Counted from the stretch's first letter, positions 22,617 through 34,688 are shown. The stretch is 64,000 bases of DNA from Effrenium voratum (GCA_963377175.1 CAUJNA010002146.1:78501-142500); one strand, 5' to 3'. Notes: generated from the sequence alone by a model not told the origin. Numbers and translations: made by a program.

Positions 22617-25600
22617 ATGCCAACCCCAAGAAGGGCACCGGCTCGGGTTCCCTCCGCGCCTTGTGAGGCGCTGAATGCGGTCCAGCTCCGCGGCGACAAG
22701 GCGGAGGCGGCGGAGGCCGGGTGAAGACGTACCGGGGATGGACGCGATCCTGGAATGAAACCCCAAACGGAACCATTGGATTCCCCAACGTAAAAGTGAT
22801 TTCTTCATGGGTTTCTTAGGTGGTGCAGGACTATCCTGTAATGAACCCCCGGCAAATACCAACAAGGAATGGGTGGATTCCCCAAGGTAAATACTCACAA
22901 ACAGTGGCTTCAACCACAGGTTTCTTCGGTGGCGCAGGATTATCCTGTAATGAATCTCTGGAAAATACCAACAAACAGCGGTTTCCCGTGGCTGGAATGG
23001 TTGGATTTCCACACGTAAATACCAACAAACAGTGGTTTCTTCATAGGTTTCTTGGGTGTGAACCAGATTTCGTCCATCCAGAGTAGGGAGGGGCACCCGA
23101 GAAAGAGGAAGGCCCCGGAAATGGTTTCATTGCCCCTGGCAATATTTTCGTGTGAAGAGTTCCATGTTGGTCAGAACTCAGGTTTCATGCCATGGCACAC
23201 AACCTTCCGTCTCATCCACACCTTGTCAAGGCCAAGTTGGGCTTGGTGAAAAATTGCGGAAACTTGTCCCATAGGAGTGGTGTATAGACCCCGCAAACCA
23301 CCCCAAGCCACCCCCACTTCCCAAAATCCTTGAATCTTTTCCCTCAGGCCAAGCTGGGAGGCCCTTATTTGTTGCTCACGTGTTCCCAAACCTGTGGCTG
23401 CCGCCAGAAGAAGGGATCCAGGGGCTGAGTTGCCTCAACCCAGCCACTGAGTTGTGTGTTGCTCAAAAGGCCCACACTTGGAGTTGCCCTCAGATGTTCA
23501 AGAACAGTCGATACTCTGCGTGTTTTCGAAAGCATTTCAGACACGCCAAGAAGATTCTTCTTTGCCAACCAATCATAGAAGGGGACAAGAGGCCTTCTCA
23601 GAGGGATAGTAGTGTTCCAAAACATCCCTGCCCCATTCCAGGATTGCTGGAAAGGCGGTACATACCTGGTGTTGGGAGTTGCTCCTTCTGATCTCTCAAT
23701 CCTTGCCACTAGCCGAGAAAAAGCGCGGGAGCTCGATATGCTAACCCCACCCAGCCAGCTCAAGCCCTAAACAATTCCTCCAACCCTGAATCCACTAAAC
23801 TAACCCCTACCGCTAATTCAATCCTAAACTACGCCCTTATCAACCCAAACTCCTCCTAAACAGGCTCGTCAGCTTTACTCATTTTTGCCCGTATTTGTTG
23901 CTGTTCTATGCTTTCTTGGTTGGATGCAGGATTTCTGGGTGAGTTCAGGGTTGTTAAAATGCGGCGTTCAGGATTGGTTTGGGCCGGGGGGGAGGCCCTC
24001 CATCCGCGAAGCAAGGAAGGAACTGTTTTTTTGTTTTTTTTCTCGGGGAGCTACCAAGTGGTTGGACCTAACTTTGCATCCAAATGATGTCCGCCAGATC
24101 CCGGGTCAACTAGAAATCATCGCTCCTCATAACATGGAGACGGCCAGGGGACGCAGAGTGAGGATGAAGAAGCCGGGCGTGGGCGCCGAGCGTTCTGAGC
24201 GAACGGAGTCCAGCAACATGGGACATCCATTAAAGGGGGGGATTTCTGAGCCGAACCACCATAGGTGTCCTTGTAGGTTGTTTTGGTAGAAATATCGATG
24301 GCGATTCCTGGTTTACTTGGTGGTTTAATCATCTACCAGGTTACCAGGGCCATCTATTTCCTCTAAAAGGACACCTATGCGAACCACTCCATGTGTAATA
24401 TGTACCCGCGGAAAAGTCCGGCACATGGGTCAAGTGTTGGTACTCCAATGGATTGTGTGGGGTAAGGTTTCGGTTTTTCAAGAACGACGCATGGACTTTG
24501 GTTTGATCCGGGGCCGACAACGATCAGAGTTTTCCAAAATACGTCACGCCCCGACTGAAAAGGGTACTCTGAGAAAGTCCCACCCCTCGGACATCCGCGG
24601 ACCGATGCGAAGTCATGCAGATTTTGGCAGAGTTTTCTGGCCGTAGCTGAGGGCCACCACCGCCCCTTCAATCTGTTCCGGGTGTTTTGGGGAGGCACCC
24701 TGAGCAAGACGTTGAGTTCTCATGCTGACTTGGGCTTCACATGAGTTCCACGTGTTTCATGCACTTACTGCATTCCTGGTGTAGCACCAGCTTGGCAGCT
24801 CGATCGATCGTTAGGCCGGTCCATTGCATTTGCAGAGACAGCGAGCAGAAGCTACCTGGATGCACTGGCAAGCGTCGTTGGGTACCAGCTTAGATGGAAT
24901 CCCTCACTTTTGCTTTCATTTGCTTGAGTCTGTTTTCAGTTTCCCTTACTCCCGCGCTGTGTATGGAGGGGGGCTTTTCCCTGAAGGGGCGGCTTCTCCC
25001 GCAGACATTTGCCGGGAATACGGGCACAACGCGCCATGTTTTCCCAAAAGCCGTTCACTTGCCGAATGGCAGCCAGGAGAGGCTTTCCCTTCCCTTTTTT
25101 TCCGAGAGGTTTTCCCTTATCAAACGCTATGGCCATGTTTCCTGTTTTTGGAGATTATTCTCTGACACCCCTAAAAAGGGTCGCCAATTCTGTTTGTTGG
25201 TCTTTTTCGTGGAATTTCTATGGGTCCTCCAGGTACTACTGCGCTCAGTCCTTCGCGGGTTACACCAAGTGCTATGCCCCTTGCCCCGACGCTTGTAGGC
25301 AAACAGGCGCGTTCGAACCGGGTTTGGGCCGGGTTCGGCTGGGTTCGGCTGTGATTTGTTTGCCTATTTGCGAGCGCAGACTTTTGTTTAGAAGGGCTGG
25401 TGCTGAACCGAAAGCAGATGGGCATGAATTTCGATGAATTAGGGACCCGAAAAATGGCGGACATCACAATTCGGGGAAGCATGTCCACCAACCACCTGGG
25501 AGGTGGTTCCCTGTTAGAAATAATATGGCAGTGTTTTTCTTGAGGGGTCTGGAGCTGAGTCGCGGCGGACATTGGTTACATACCCTGTTGCATATCCTAT

Positions 25601-26783
25601 GTGGCAAGACTTGCTGGCTCGTTGCATACCTTCGTTACGTTTGTCTCTGTTGCATACCTCTTAGCAACACCGCCAGGCTGGCTGGTTGCATGTCCCTCGT
25701 TGCATACCCTGATGCATACCCAGACTCTGAGTGACTTTTCCTGGGTGCCTGCAGAGCAGACTTCTGCAGAGCATGCTTTCGTGGACATACCAGTGAAGAG
25801 TCGACTTGCAGGCAGAGAGCTTTCCATTTAGAAGAGAAGTTGGAACAGGTGGCAGGGAGGGGGCCAGAAGAAGTAATCCTCCTTCCTCTTTGCATACCTC
25901 GTTACATTCTCTTTGCATACCCAAACCCAGCGCGGGGCCAGTTCTGCGCTACGTTGCGCACTAGCACTTATCAAGCGCAGCCTCAAACAGCCATAGCCAT
26001 ATATCCAAATGAGACGCCTTGGTAAAGAACGTTTCGGCTCATTCAGTCGACTTCCCGTTTAGAGACCATTACGTGGGCCGATCGGGTCTAAACGCCAACC
26101 AGGTTTGGGCTTTCTGCCAGGCGGTACGGAGTTCATGTGCGGCGGCAAGCATGAGAACGTGTGGCTGGACCGCTACTTCAAGGGTGAGGACTCGAAGTCC
26201 AACCCTGCGCTTACCTATTTGAGTGTTTTGTGGCTATGGTCTTTTCGGGCCCTGCCACAGAACCAACATGGATCCTAGTACGGCAGCCTGATCATGACCC
26301 TTTTGCTAGTTTTGACAATATAGCCGTGGTGCTCTTTTGGATCACGAGTCGCTCATTTGCCATTTGCCCGATTCAGGAGGAGGCAAGTATGAAGTGCAAG
26401 CTGGACACCAAGTGAGCTTTTCCGGCGCCAGACTGCCAGGCTGCCAGGTCCGAATCTTCATCAAATGTGGAGCTCTGCGGGTCATTTCAAGGGCGGCTTC
26501 AAAACCTTTAGAGGATGACCTGGGACACCCGGAGCCCTAAAGGTGGGCGGTCCCAAGTCACTGCACTGGCCGTGCCGCTGGACAATTGCGAAAAAAAAAG
26601 AAAAAGAGCTGCGCTTTAAGGTGTGGTGCAAAATGGGTGGATTCTTTGGCTAGAGTTTCGTTTGTGTTTTGTGGACATCAGAACTACGGATTTGTGGAGT
26701 CCTTGATGCGATATGGACCCGATATGCAGAGGTACATGGGGTTGATGCAAGAGGCTCGGAAGGCGTTGGGGCCCCAGAGCTGA
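22617..26783 (+). CDS. Multi-exon gene of unknown product, with a 22-nt exon
   Basis: From 24098 to the stop, eight exons join in frame: 24098-24157 (IPGQLEIIAPHNMETARGRR, GTGAGG donor), 24621-24642 (22 nt, ILAEFSG), 24836-24881 (TASRSYLDALASVV), 25233-25306 (YYCAQSFAGYTKCYAPCPDA, GC donor), 25755-25811 (QTSAEHAFVDIPVKSRLA, GC donor), 26121-26183 (GTEFMCGGKHENVWLDRYFK), 26377-26411 (GGKYEVQAGHQ) and 26682-26783 (NYGFVESLMRYGPDMQRYMG..., stop TGA). They total 459 nt, 152 codons plus stop. The likely first exon is 22617-22720, starting MPTPRRAPARVPSAP and ending GG|GTGAAG; it ends in phase 2. At least one exon between 22.7 and 24.1 kb is missing; a candidate follows CCCTCAG at 23493. The 25233 exon is cysteine-rich (CYAPCPDAC). 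No family is recognised. Confidence 0.6.
22800..23060. repeat. ~110-bp tandem repeat within an intron
   Basis: Two to three imperfect units share GGTTTCTT(A/C)GGTGG, GCAGGA(C/T)TATCCTGTAATGA and AATACCAACAA. They lie between the presumed first exon and the next exons of the 22.6-26.8 kb gene. Confidence 0.7.
23760..23870 (-). repeat. Degenerate CCCTAAA-like stretch
   Basis: Words such as CCCTAAACAA, CCCTGAATCC, ACTAACCCCTA and TCCTAAAC crowd together. Read on the minus strand this is degenerate TTTAGGG, the plant-type telomere motif also reported in dinoflagellates. It is too degenerate to be a functional telomere. Confidence 0.5.
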
Positions 26784-26789
26784 CCCTTC

Positions 26790-27650
26790 ACGTGAAGGAT
26801 TCATTGCCGATTTGTTGCTGATTGAGAGAGGTCCCACCCTGGATCCTCCCTCTGGTTTGGCTTGGCTTCCTTTTGTCATCCACAGCGAAATGCTTAGAGC
26901 AGTTGGAGGCCCCTAACGGGTTGGCAGCAAGTTGGAGTACTGGTGTCAGACTTTGACAGCGCACTGTGCCAGCGCTAGGCGAACATGTTCTTTGCGGTCG
27001 CTTGGACCTCGTTTAGTTTCTGCAGCACCGTGAAGTCTAAAGGGTCAGCCACTGTAGGCTTCAGCGCCCATGAACATCATGCTTGACACAGCTCGGAGGC
27101 TGAAACTCCTTCGTCAAATGAAGGTTGCTCCGTCCAGCTGGGAGCCGAACTCGGAGCTGGGCCTTGTTACACAAGTTTGCTTGTCGGAGCCCGTCGGCTA
27201 TTGCTGGACCTCGTCGGAGCTGGACCGTGTTATAGATGGAGCCCGTCGGAGCTACCAGGCGTGTGAGCACATGGCACCCCCCATTTAAGCCAGGGGAGTT
27301 GAAGCGAGTGGGGCGCGACGAGCCGGCGGGAATTCTTGGAGAGTCCGGGAAAGGCGCCGAAAGCGAAGTGCTCCCCGCACCAAAATGGGAATCACCCATG
27401 CTGAGCATTGTTTTGTGGGATTGGCCTGAAGTTGACATTGCAAGAACTCGGGGGTTCCAGCAGACCTCGCATCCCTTCCAAGAGTTGCGGCTTTCAGTTG
27501 AAGTGGTGGCACTTGGAGGGGTTCTTAAAAATGGTTGCATGTCCCGGATTCCCTAACCGCCTTAGCTCAGTCAATTTGGGTGACTTGACGCAAGTGGCCG
27601 ATTTCAAGCTTCTGGGTGTGGTGTCCCTAAATTAACAGTATTATGAGGAA
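26790..27650. other. No firm gene
   Basis: A 72-codon plus frame at 27070-27288 begins MNIMLDTARRLKLLRQMKVA and is followed by repeats of CGGAGC words; it lacks splice support. A 159-codon minus frame overlaps it. Nothing else is clear. Confidence 0.3.
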
Positions 27651-27656
27651 CCCCCC

Positions 27657-27742
27657 CGGTGGGTGGGGGGGGGGGGGGTGGGTGGGTGGGCCGGTGGGCG
27701 GGTGGGCGGGTGGGCGGGTGGGCGTGGGTGGGTGGGTGGACC
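27657..27742 (+). repeat. GGGT/GGGC tetramer tract
   Basis: GGTGGGTGGGGGGGGG-type DNA followed by GGGC/GGGT units. More than ten GGG runs with one-base loops make G-quadruplex formation on the plus strand plausible. The Gly/Trp/Val frames over it are simple-sequence artefacts. It ends 60 bp before a good ATG context. Confidence 0.85.
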
Positions 27743-27803
27743 CAAGCGGTTTGCTCGACCGCAGCTTTCGCTTCGGGCTTCGCGTCCTCACGGCTTCCCT
27801 GCC

Positions 27804-27990
27804 ATGGACGAGGAAATGCCAGATGGCGCCATGGGGGACATGGGCATGGACGACTTCGACGATCCTCGGAAGCAATACGCGGGACCGGAAGTGGTGGACA
27901 TCAGCATGCGGGGATTCATGCCTACCCACCACTGGAGCAGCGATCAAAGCTCCTTAGTCTTGGGACGCCAAAAACATGGGAAACCAGGAG
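27804..27990 (+). CDS. Candidate first exon, acidic N-terminus
   Basis: GCCATGG gives a strong start context. The frame reads MDEEMPDGAMGDMGMDDFDD, then RKQYAGPEVVDISMRGF. Third codon positions are G/C-rich. A donor could be GTGGTGG after AGPE near 27888 or lie further downstream; it was not fixed. Following exons were not found with confidence; RPEFGPMRQRRPLAEDMDER before TAA near 28391-28456 is a weak candidate because it lacks a near acceptor. The Met/Asp-rich N-terminus could be disordered. No family is recognised. Confidence 0.4.
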
Positions 27991-27999
27991 CTACCAGCA

Positions 28000-28960
28000 G
28001 GCAGCATGTAACATGATTTTGTCTGAATCATGGCTTTCCACTTCTGGGATGGGCGGTTTCCTTGGAAGCAAAACACGTGCACGGAAGCAAAACTCATGCC
28101 GCGGAAGCTTGCGGAAGCTGCGCGGCTCCCCGTCCCAAATTATGTCGTGTTGTCAGTTTTGTACTTGTATTTGGTTTGCGGTTCACTTGTGGTTGGTAAT
28201 TAGTTCCTCATGAAAGCTCGTGCCCATATGTTTAGTTCAATGAGCAAGTGAATACACCGGAGCATGCATGGACTGCGTGCAGCAAAGAAGGCAACCTGTA
28301 TGTCTTTCTTCTAGTTGGTGAGCTCAGCAATCCAGGCCCCCGTTGGTTTTTTTTCATTTGAAACGGGGCGGCCCCACATTGTGGGCGCCCCGAATTCGGC
28401 CCCATGCGGCAACGGCGGCCACTTGCCGAGGACATGGATGAGCGCTGGCCTTAAGGTTGCTTCCTTTAGCCAATGCTCGGGGGCGTCTCTTGAAAGGCGA
28501 CAAAAATCAGGGTGCCCTATAAGCCCCCATTAGCAGAGAGGACCTGGGGGCGCGTGTCTCTTTTTTTTGTGGAAACCGAAAGATATCCCCATGGACATCT
28601 TGATTTGATTTGGGTGTGTCACAATTCGGGGGTGCTTTTTGGTATCCCCTTAAGGCGGAAGCCTTTTTTTCTGAGCCCAGGCCAGAACTTCAATTCGGGT
28701 TGGTCGGTCGGTCGCTCGGTTGGTTTGACTCTGATTTTGCTGTTGCGACTTCGGGGTTGATGAATTGCTGCGGGTTTTAGGCTGGCTTCGATCCCTCATG
28801 GCCGATCTTGGGTTGCCTGGGGGTTCAGTTCGGCAATTGGGTGCTATATTCCCGACAAGATTTGGATGACCTGACAAGGAAACAGTAAGTCCCGACAGGA
28901 ATATGCAATTCCGAGACAAATGCCAGTGCTCGTACGACTCCTGGGGTCATGCATCCTGGT
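28000..28960. other. No firm gene
   Basis: GCGGAAG words recur at 28080-28130, and the run GGTCGGTCGGTCGCTCGG at 28703 is a short tandem. No exon is supported beyond the weak candidate near 28.4 kb. Confidence 0.3.
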
Positions 28961-29255
28961 GTTGACGCTTGATTGCCGCCGTGGCTGTTAAAGCTGTCCC
29001 TGGCGTTTTTTCAGCCTGGTGTAGTGGTGTAGTGCTGTTCCGGGTGCTTGGTGTAGTGCTGTTCCGGGTGCATGGTGTGGTGCTGTTCCGAACGCGTGGT
29101 GTAGTGCTGTTCCGGGTGCCTGGGGTAGTGCTGTTCCGGGTGCATAATGTAGTACTGTTCCGAATGCTTGGTGTAGTGCTGTTCCGGCTGCTTGGGGTAG
29201 TGATGTTCCGCCTGGTGTAGTGCTGTTCCGGTTCTTGGTGTAGTGCTGACAATTG
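28960..29255 (-). repeat. 24-bp tandem array encoding RNSTTPxx on the minus strand
   Basis: About ten units of GTAGTGCTGTTCCGGGTGC plus a variable tail; the last are slightly shorter. The period of 24 keeps frames open on both strands: the minus strand gives RNSTTPST/RNSTTPGT/RNSTTPRV in a 148-codon frame (28947-29393) that starts MDISPLLTEQEVQSATPTAN, and the plus strand gives VVLFRVLG. If translated, the minus reading would be a Ser/Thr-rich, N-glycosylation-like octapeptide array (N-S-T). No splice evidence decides. Confidence 0.7.
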
Positions 29256-29259
29256 TATA

Positions 29260-30370
29260 TTGCTTAGCATTTCAGTCGGAGGGGCGTATTTCTTGTCCCG
29301 AGACTTGCCAAGTTGTTGTCGGGGTGTGACCAGGTTTGCTGTCGGGGTCGCAGACTGCACTTCTTGTTCGGTCAGCAAAGGGCTGATATCCATGCTTCTG
29401 TTGGGTGGGTTTCGGGTTGGCTTTGGGTGGATTTGGGCTGGCTTGGAGCTGATTTGTGCTGGGTTTGAAGCTGGTTTAGCAGCGGCTTTTGGGTTGCTTT
29501 AGGGCGTCGTTAAGTGAGTGTTGGGCTGATTGCGATTGGTTTTGGAGCGTTGGCCTAGGTTGTCCCATTATTGTTCAACCAGCTGGTGCAGATTCCCGAT
29601 TCATTAAACCCATGTTCCTGCCAGAAAGGCGCTCTGGAGTTCAGAAAGGCCACTGTTGGTGTATTTGCTGAGCTGGTCAAAGAGCCGAGAGGAATGCATC
29701 CGGCTTTTCTGTCGATCTGATTTCCCATACCCAAAATTGTCGCCCTGATCACCTGCAGGACTCTAGGAAGTGAGCGGTCGTGATATGGGTGTGGTTCCTT
29801 TTGAGGATGGGGTCCTAAAAACTGACACACCCAGTCTTCAATGTCAACCAATGTCAGCTTCGGTGTCCTTTCCTTCCCCCCACTTTCCGAGGGACTCTGA
29901 TGGGAGACTATGAGAAACAAGTCACGCTCCTCAACACTTTCAGGACATTTGGGTATGTGTTGTTTGAGCTGCTACTCTTTTGGGCTGGTTGCTTGAGAGG
30001 CCAACCAAAATACCGGGCGCCATTTTGGGACACATCCTCAAGTGAGGGAGCACCAGTCCTCGTTTAGAACCTAGAACCCTTGCGAGCAGAGTACAAGCTT
30101 TTTGTTTGGGCGGGGGGAAAGGGTACCTGGTACCTGGACCCTGACACTACCCTTTCAAATGGTTGAATTTACGCCAACATGTTGGGTTGCATCGCCGATT
30201 CCATTCGTTCTTTCTGGGTCTCCGGCCGGGTCGTGGTGGCATCGGTGGTGATTTCACAAAAGCCCACCGGACATCTACAGAAGCTTCTCAGCAGAAACCA
30301 GCGTCTTGAGTTGATTTTGAGTTACTTCCTGTAGAACTTCCCAAATTTGATGGCTTGCAAAGATTCGGCT
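29260..30370. other. No firm gene
   Basis: Only short frames occur; a Gly/Leu/Ala-rich plus frame at 29400-29500 comes from GGGTTTCGGGTTGGC repeats. Nothing is supported. Confidence 0.3.
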
Positions 30371-30379
30371 CATCTGCTT

Positions 30380-30512
30380 TCTTGGGGGCCTATGCTCCGA
30401 TGGCATAGGGAGCTGCCGGAGGGCATTAGCAAGCAGATCATCACAGCGGCGCCGGAGCGCGGACTCCGAGCGCTGACCGCCTTTTTTAAAGCTGGCTGGC
30501 CGTGCAGGCGAA
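30380..30512 (+). CDS. Candidate exon, unknown product
   Basis: The plus frame reads PMLRWHRELPEGISKQIITA and APERGLRALTAFFKAGW, an amphipathic helical pattern with balanced codons. It ends before a run of fifteen C at about 30517. The antisense frame (132 codons, 30275-30673) is also open and starts MKFNWGKLLHLGLYVFLMTR, so the strand is not certain; the plus reading looks more protein-like. No donor or acceptor was fixed. Confidence 0.35.
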
Positions 30513-30689
30513 CCGGCCCCCCCCCCCCCCCGAAAAGTGGCGATCGTTTCACTGGACACCACCAGTAAGTTGAACTTTGAAAAAAGGAAAACCAGAAAAG
30601 CAAGCAGTGAAGTGCGAGTCATGAGGAATACATAAAGCCCCAAATGCAGGAGTTTCCCCCAGTTGAACTTCACACCCGAATCAGGGAGT

Positions 30690-32200
30690 CCGCAATTGCT
30701 AATTTGGGGATTTGGATTTTAACCCCCCCGTCCTGATGGGAAACCAGCTCCAAACCCGTAACAGATACGTTGGAGCCATCTTACATAAGGATAGTTGAGG
30801 GTCCGGGTACACTTGGGCCTTCCCTTCCAAGCATAATTGTTTGCTTCGATATTGCGTTTGTCGTTCCAGAACGTGCAAAAGTGTTTAAACATGCGCCTAT
30901 TGCTTACCTGTTTAAGTTGTTGCATTCCGGTATTCATTGCAGCTTACTTTGGACTGGCAAACACTTGACGTACGCGCGGGGGGGGGTCTAAGCCGGGCCC
31001 AATTTTAGCCACATTGTTTGAGCAAAAGCCTTGGGGTGTCCTTTAGCAATATCCTCGTCTCCATTTCAAGGGGGCTTAACGTATCAGAATTGTTTGAAAG
31101 TCCGGGCATCGAAGCTTCGCCTCCCGGATCTTTGCCCCAGGCAGAACGCGGGCTATTGATCAGGTGCATGGGTTGGAACAATCAGTTTAGCCCAGAGCGA
31201 ATTTCAAAAGGTGGGTAGATGAAGGACGGTAGGGGACAAGCCCAACATAAAGAAAGGTGCCGATGTGCGCCATGCGGGGTTCTTTAGATAATTTAGGGAT
31301 GATTCAATGCCAAGCTTCGTGGGCTTTTGTCTTATGGGTTATAGGTTTTGACTGTGGGGCTTTCTCAAAATGAGATTCGGAGCGCTGCTGGTAGAGGGAA
31401 ACCAAAAGGACACCAACCCTAGGGAGTTTCTTTGAGAAACCCAGATGTGAGTGCTCTCCTGGGCTCCAGTCGATTTCATTTGGACGATTGAAACACCACC
31501 TTTCCTGAGATTCCTTTGTTCTTGAGATTCTGGGAAACCCTGTCCGAGATCAAACCCAAGATGCCGACCCATTGGGTTTTTCTTGGAGCCCGGGGGACGG
31601 GAACGAGCTCCTTCTGGGATATATCCACAAGTATCGGATGGGTTTGTCTACCAAAGAAGGCCCCTTCCAAAAGAAAGGAGGTTGTCTAGATCGCCAGACT
31701 GTTTCTTCAAATCAGTTGTGCCTGTTTTAGGGCAAAGCGTCTGAAAAAAGACTTCCCTTTGAAACAACCCGATCGCTTTTCCCTGAGGTCGGAGTGGCGA
31801 ACGTCACCCCGCCATGGTTGAACACGTTTCGTCCATGCGATCGCAGAGGTACCCCCCCCCCCCCCCAAATGGTGGTGTTTTGTTTGGTTTCCCTTTTAAA
31901 CAAAAATGGTGCCCTCAACAAAAGACAAGGTTATTGTTATTTCGTTTACTTTTGGAGGTTTTAAAGGGCAGCTTTTGGGGTTGCTAGTAAACGACTGGGA
32001 ACCCCATGTTCAAGCCCTCTGCGGCTGGCATGAGAATGGACCGGTGGACACCCCGGAACGATCAGAGTCAGATGCCACGACGTGGTGACTGGACAATCAA
32101 GGCCCCGTTGCAACGCCAGAGACATGCTCATTCTTTACGCATTCGCGCCTGGTCCTTTTCTTTCGATTCATGTCCGCGACTTTGAGGTGGTTCCCTATTC
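30690..32200. other. No supported gene
   Basis: Contains a G run at 30979-30986 and a C run at 31852-31866. Frames of 60-77 codons are scattered on both strands without splice support. Confidence 0.35.
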
Positions 32201-32217
32201 AGATCCGTAGCTAGTTA

Positions 32218-32511
32218 TTGCCCGAGAAGTTGCCCCGGATTCAACTTGTGAGCATCGATCAGCAAATGACCACTCAAGGCTGTGCACTGGTGCAGTGCAA
32301 CATGTTGTGCAGCAGAATTGTGCGCTTGCAGAAACTGCCCAACGATTCATTGCATATATATATATATATGTATTGTCTTCTCTGGGCACCGTTGTTGTGT
32401 GGCTCGGGAAACCAAAGCATGGCGGTCCAGCAGCTTCGCATGGAGTTTGTTTGGTCCCAGGATGATCACATGACTCTTGTGAATCGTCTCACAACACTGA
32501 AGCTGCGCTAG
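32218..32511 (+). CDS. Candidate exons, one ending at a stop codon
   Basis: A 97-codon plus frame has two protein-like parts: LVSIDQQMTTQGCALVQCNM with RIVRLQKLPNDSLH, then AVQQLRMEFVWSQDDHMTLV and NRLTTLKLR before TAG at 32509-32511. They are separated by an AT microsatellite (32353-32371) that would encode Ile-Tyr repeats and is more likely intronic. The second part looks like a terminal exon. No upstream partner was connected. Confidence 0.4.
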   Translation: MPEKLPRIQLVSIDQQMTTQGCALVQCNMLCSRIVRLQKLPNDSLHIYIYMYCLLWAPLLCGSGNQSMAVQQLRMEFVWSQDDHMTLVNRLTTLKLR

Positions 32512-33029
32512 TCAGCGAGTTCGCAGTCGTTTGTCATACTTCATCAGGTGAAGATTTGTGCACAGAACTCGCCAACCGCAGCCCAGAGGCCAAGAGGGCA
32601 AATGTGAACAAAAGAAGAAGCCCGTGGGAAATCCAGGTTTACGGTAAATATATTTAGTCAGGGGTTGACATCAACTCCCCCCTCCCGGAGCAGGCTTCAA
32701 TTGAGCCGAGAGCGCCTAACTTTTTTCACAGTCTCAAGGGTTGCCATTCCAGCAAAAAAAATAACGGCTAGCCGGAAGCAGCAAAGTTCTTACTACAATT
32801 TGTTTAAACACCAGGTTGGCAAGCTCACAAAGGGTAACCCCCTTCACGCTTCCCCCTACCCCCCCCCCCCCGAATGACACAAAACCCCCTCTGCTTATTC
32901 AGGCCTCTCCAGCCTGGCCCTGGAAGTAACAAATGCAATGTCCTTTTGCTTTCCTGTTGCAGTCCGGTTGGCCAGACAGGGGGAGAGGACTGGCCAGGTC
33001 CCATAAACCACGTAGAGGTTCCGGTCGAC

Positions 33030-33165
33030 TTTGTCGACCGACGGGACGGGAGGGGGGGTTATTGATCATGTGCCTCCACGGTGCCGAGAAGGGCATGGAG
33101 CTCCCAGGGAAAGTGACCAGGTTCAAGTGGATCGAACGACCCTTGGCTTCGGTGGAAACGGTTTG
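33030..33165 (+). CDS. Candidate exon, unknown product
   Basis: The plus frame reads LHGAEKGMELPGKVTRFKWI then ERPLASVET up to a possible donor GTTTGTCC at 33161. Codons are G/C-ending and the residue mix is protein-like. The 5' boundary is not fixed; an acceptor GTTGCAG lies at 32958. Other frames over the segment are open, so the reading is tentative. Confidence 0.38.
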
Positions 33166-33926
33166 TCCGATTTCCCCCAACTGGAGTTTCAACAAAAACC
33201 AGAGGTTCGCAGGCCGAAAACCGTGGTTGGAGGCGGGTACGCAACGGCATTCCTTGTTGCAGTTGGTACCCGTTGGTTCAAGAGGCTCCAAACTTGGTTG
33301 ACAAGCCAACCTCCCACGATCTCCCTCGAACCTGGGTTCGAAGGTTGGGAATCGAGGTGCTGAAGCTTTGGGACATGTTAGAATTGACTGCTTTTTCCAA
33401 TTCCACGGGTTCAGATTTAAGGTCCATAGTTCTCACTCATTTGTATCTTTTTGCCCAACAACCTCGCCATTTGTGGGTCCGATTTTGACATAGGGGTTCT
33501 CGCTTTCCTAACCGACCGTTTTGAGGGGCCATGCAAGAACTCCATGATCATGGTACCCTGAATTGGTTTGGATGGGTGGCTTGTCAAACCGCCGAATAGG
33601 GGAAGGTAATTAGTATACATGATGTTGAAATAAATGATTCCTATGGGCCGTCGTGCATGTGGATAAGTTAGAGAGTTCCCACGCCTTTGGTGACTTTTGC
33701 AAGTCCCTCCCAACTTCTCCCATTTTCACGAAAGAGAGTTTGGGTCTCCAGATCCATGTTTCCCGTCCCAAGCTTCAGTCTCAAACTTCTCTTTGCGTGC
33801 CTTTGTTGTTTCAACGGGAGACGTCGGGTCGACTGGAACTCAGGAACGCACGGCAACTCCTCGGGCTGGGGCTGCATCAGCAGGATGCTACACACGGGAG
33901 TGGAGGAGGGCGGAAAGCAAAATCTC

Positions 33927-33982
33927 CCGCCCCGGGCCCCATCGTGTTTTCCCCTCCCGCCCCGGGCCCCATCGTGTTTTCC
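33927..33982. repeat. Tandem duplicate of a ~27-bp word
   Basis: CCCGCCCCGGGCCCCATCGT plus GTTTTCCC occurs twice in a row. It causes duplicated peptides in all frames and has no known role. Confidence 0.85.
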
Positions 33983-34147
33983 CGCCCACGCAAAGTCTTG
34001 GATTTGCCATGTTTTTGTGTGGTTTTCGTTTGGTTTTCCAACGCCAACAAGGGTACCGAGTCTCGAAACAACACCCAGGTTGTGTTGAGGGTGTCCCTTT
34101 TTTGTAGGAAGAGCACACTGCTTGGTAGCTTTAGTCATCAGGGGTCA

Positions 34148-34608
34148 ACATGCGCGCGCGCGGGCGGGCGGGCGGGCGGGCGTTCGGGCGTGCGTGCGGG
34201 CGTGCGGGCGTGCGTGCGTGCGTGCGTGTGTGTGTGTGTGGCTTGTTGTGTATGTGTATGTGTATATGTGTATGTATATATTTCTACATATATATATATG
34301 TTTTTTTTTTGTGTGTGTCTGTGTGTCTGTGTGTCTGTGTGTTTGTGTGTCTGTGTGTCTGTGTGTCTGTGTGCGTATGCGTGCGCCTGTGTGTGTGTAT
34401 TTGATTGTGTGTATATTTGTACGTGTGTACGTGTGCATGTGTGCGTATATGATTGAATCTGTGTATATGTGCATATGTGTGCGTAATGTATGTAAGTCTG
34501 TACGCGTGTATGTGTGTACGTATGTACATGTGTATTTGTGTATGTGTGTATGTGTGTACGTGTGTGTGTGTGTGTGGGTGTGTGTGTGTGTGTGCGTGCG
34601 TGCGTGTG

Positions 34609-34688
<80 letters not shown>

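Noticed and set aside
25305..25325. tRNA B-box word GTTCGAACC
   Set aside because: No matching A box or cloverleaf; it falls next to an exon and a GGGTTCGGCT repeat.
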